This document shows positions 5,807-6,221 of a stretch of 6,221 bases of DNA, piece by piece. The position numbers were made by a program, and so were the translations under genes. This DNA is from Gammaproteobacteria bacterium (GTDB taxonomy: Bacteria > Pseudomonadota > Gammaproteobacteria > Chromatiales > Chromatiaceae): NCBI GenBank assembly GCA_024277555.1, contig JAJRUY010000119.1:1-6221 (forward strand), read 5' to 3'. A model generated the notes under the pieces. That model did no database searches. It was given only the letters and a program-made list of their open reading frames with translations, and was not told the DNA's origin. Every line of letters starts with the position of its first letter. The first letter of the stretch is position 1.

Positions 5807-6157
5807 AGGGCAGCTCTAATAATTCATGTCTGGCATCTATGCGCTTGAGAGATCCAATAACTTCGTTGAAAATCTTACAAATAGCACGCTACAAGGTGAA
5901 TTGCGCTTGCGCAAGAGAAGGTGCCTTGGGGCATTTGCTGCGATCTTCGCCTTGTTCTTGAATTTCTCAAGCACATATCTGCTCAAACAGGATTAATGAG
6001 ATGCCCTAACCCGGATATTTCACCTGGACACTGAAATAACAATATAAGATGCTGTTTTTATTGACCATTGCATCTATGTTGACAAAGCGCAATATGTTAC
6101 CGGGTGTTTGTTAAGTCCGCCCTTGCACCGATCTTGTTGCCCAGAGACGATATTTCT

Positions 6158-6221
6158 TCACTCATCAATAGCTTGGGCTATTGATTCGATCAGAAATTCG
6201 CCTCTGAACAACAATCTCAGC
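6158..6221 (-). CDS. Possible C-terminal tail of a gene entering from the right edge (weak)
   Basis: On the minus strand one frame is open from the edge for 20 codons, reading LRLLFRGEFLIESIAQAIDE before TGA (6158-6160). The amphipathic-helix look and charged end would fit a protein C-terminus. Directly overlapping the stop, an ATGAGTGA junction opens a 22-codon frame. A second minus-strand frame (ending at 6165-6167) is also open to the edge, so chance openness is likely enough to keep confidence low. Confidence 0.2.
   Translation of the reverse strand, partial: LRLLFRGEFLIESIAQAIDE
6164..6185. repeat. Perfect 9-bp inverted repeat with 4-base loop
   Basis: ATCAATAGC (6164-6172) and GCTATTGAT (6177-6185) flank TTGG. 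No T-run follows on either strand, so it is more likely an operator-like or mobile-element end structure than an intrinsic terminator. It overlaps the weak minus-strand tail at the window edge. Confidence 0.7.

Larger units (their letters stand above)
5807..6221. other. 415-bp region without a convincing gene, AT-richer, with small inverted repeats
   Basis: No frame here looks like a known protein. A 56-codon open frame at 5826-5996 (+) starts with ATG and has a hydrophobic stretch, but no proper ribosome binding site, so it is not called. Short symmetric sites are visible: the palindrome CTTGCGCAAG (5906-5915), CTTGA/TCAAG (5957-5971) and the perfect 9-bp hairpin at 6164-6185. Base composition is visibly more AT-rich than the genes to the left, as in a remnant of a mobile element or a long regulatory gap; neither can be decided from this window. 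Confidence 0.5.

Noticed and set aside
5826..5996. 56-codon plus-strand frame with a hydrophobic segment
   Set aside because: No properly spaced ribosome binding site, no recognisable family; two other frames in the region are open over similar lengths, so chance is likely.

Overview
The window reads like a chromosomal segment of a proteobacterium, most likely a gammaproteobacterium. This rests on the protein style, AGGA-type ribosome binding sites, fairly high GC and a short intergenic repeat of the 'GTCATTCCGGC' kind. No gene here fixes the genus. It holds six intact-looking genes, one gene broken by a single stop codon, one composite repeat element, and a non-coding right end.

Left part (1-1161, + strand): a class I/II PLP-dependent aminotransferase, cut at the left edge. 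Its frame is open throughout except for one amber codon at 172-174. Its stop lies one base from the stop of a gene on the other strand.

Centre (1163-4333): a complete AmmeMemoRadiSam locus. On the minus strand, in order of transcription, are a MEMO-family protein, an AMMECR1-domain protein and a membrane cytochrome b561. The first two overlap, and the third starts 7 bases after the second stops, so the three look like one operon. Divergent from it, across 64 bases containing an inverted repeat, is a radical SAM enzyme with a CX3CX2C cluster motif and N- and C-terminal cysteine sets. The three-protein association is known from comparative genomics. To my knowledge its reaction is not established. 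The tightly linked cytochrome b suggests a redox partner.

Right part (4334-5806): a structured leader, a small exported four-cysteine protein, a long hairpin, and a roughly 245-bp composite repeat. The repeat has inverted ends around two different 24-bp units, each present as two identical tandem copies. Its right end runs up to the start codon of trmO, which encodes the tRNA-t6A37 methyltransferase.

Right end (5807-6221): more AT-rich DNA with no convincing gene. It contains several small inverted repeats and, at the very edge, a possible minus-strand C-terminal tail.
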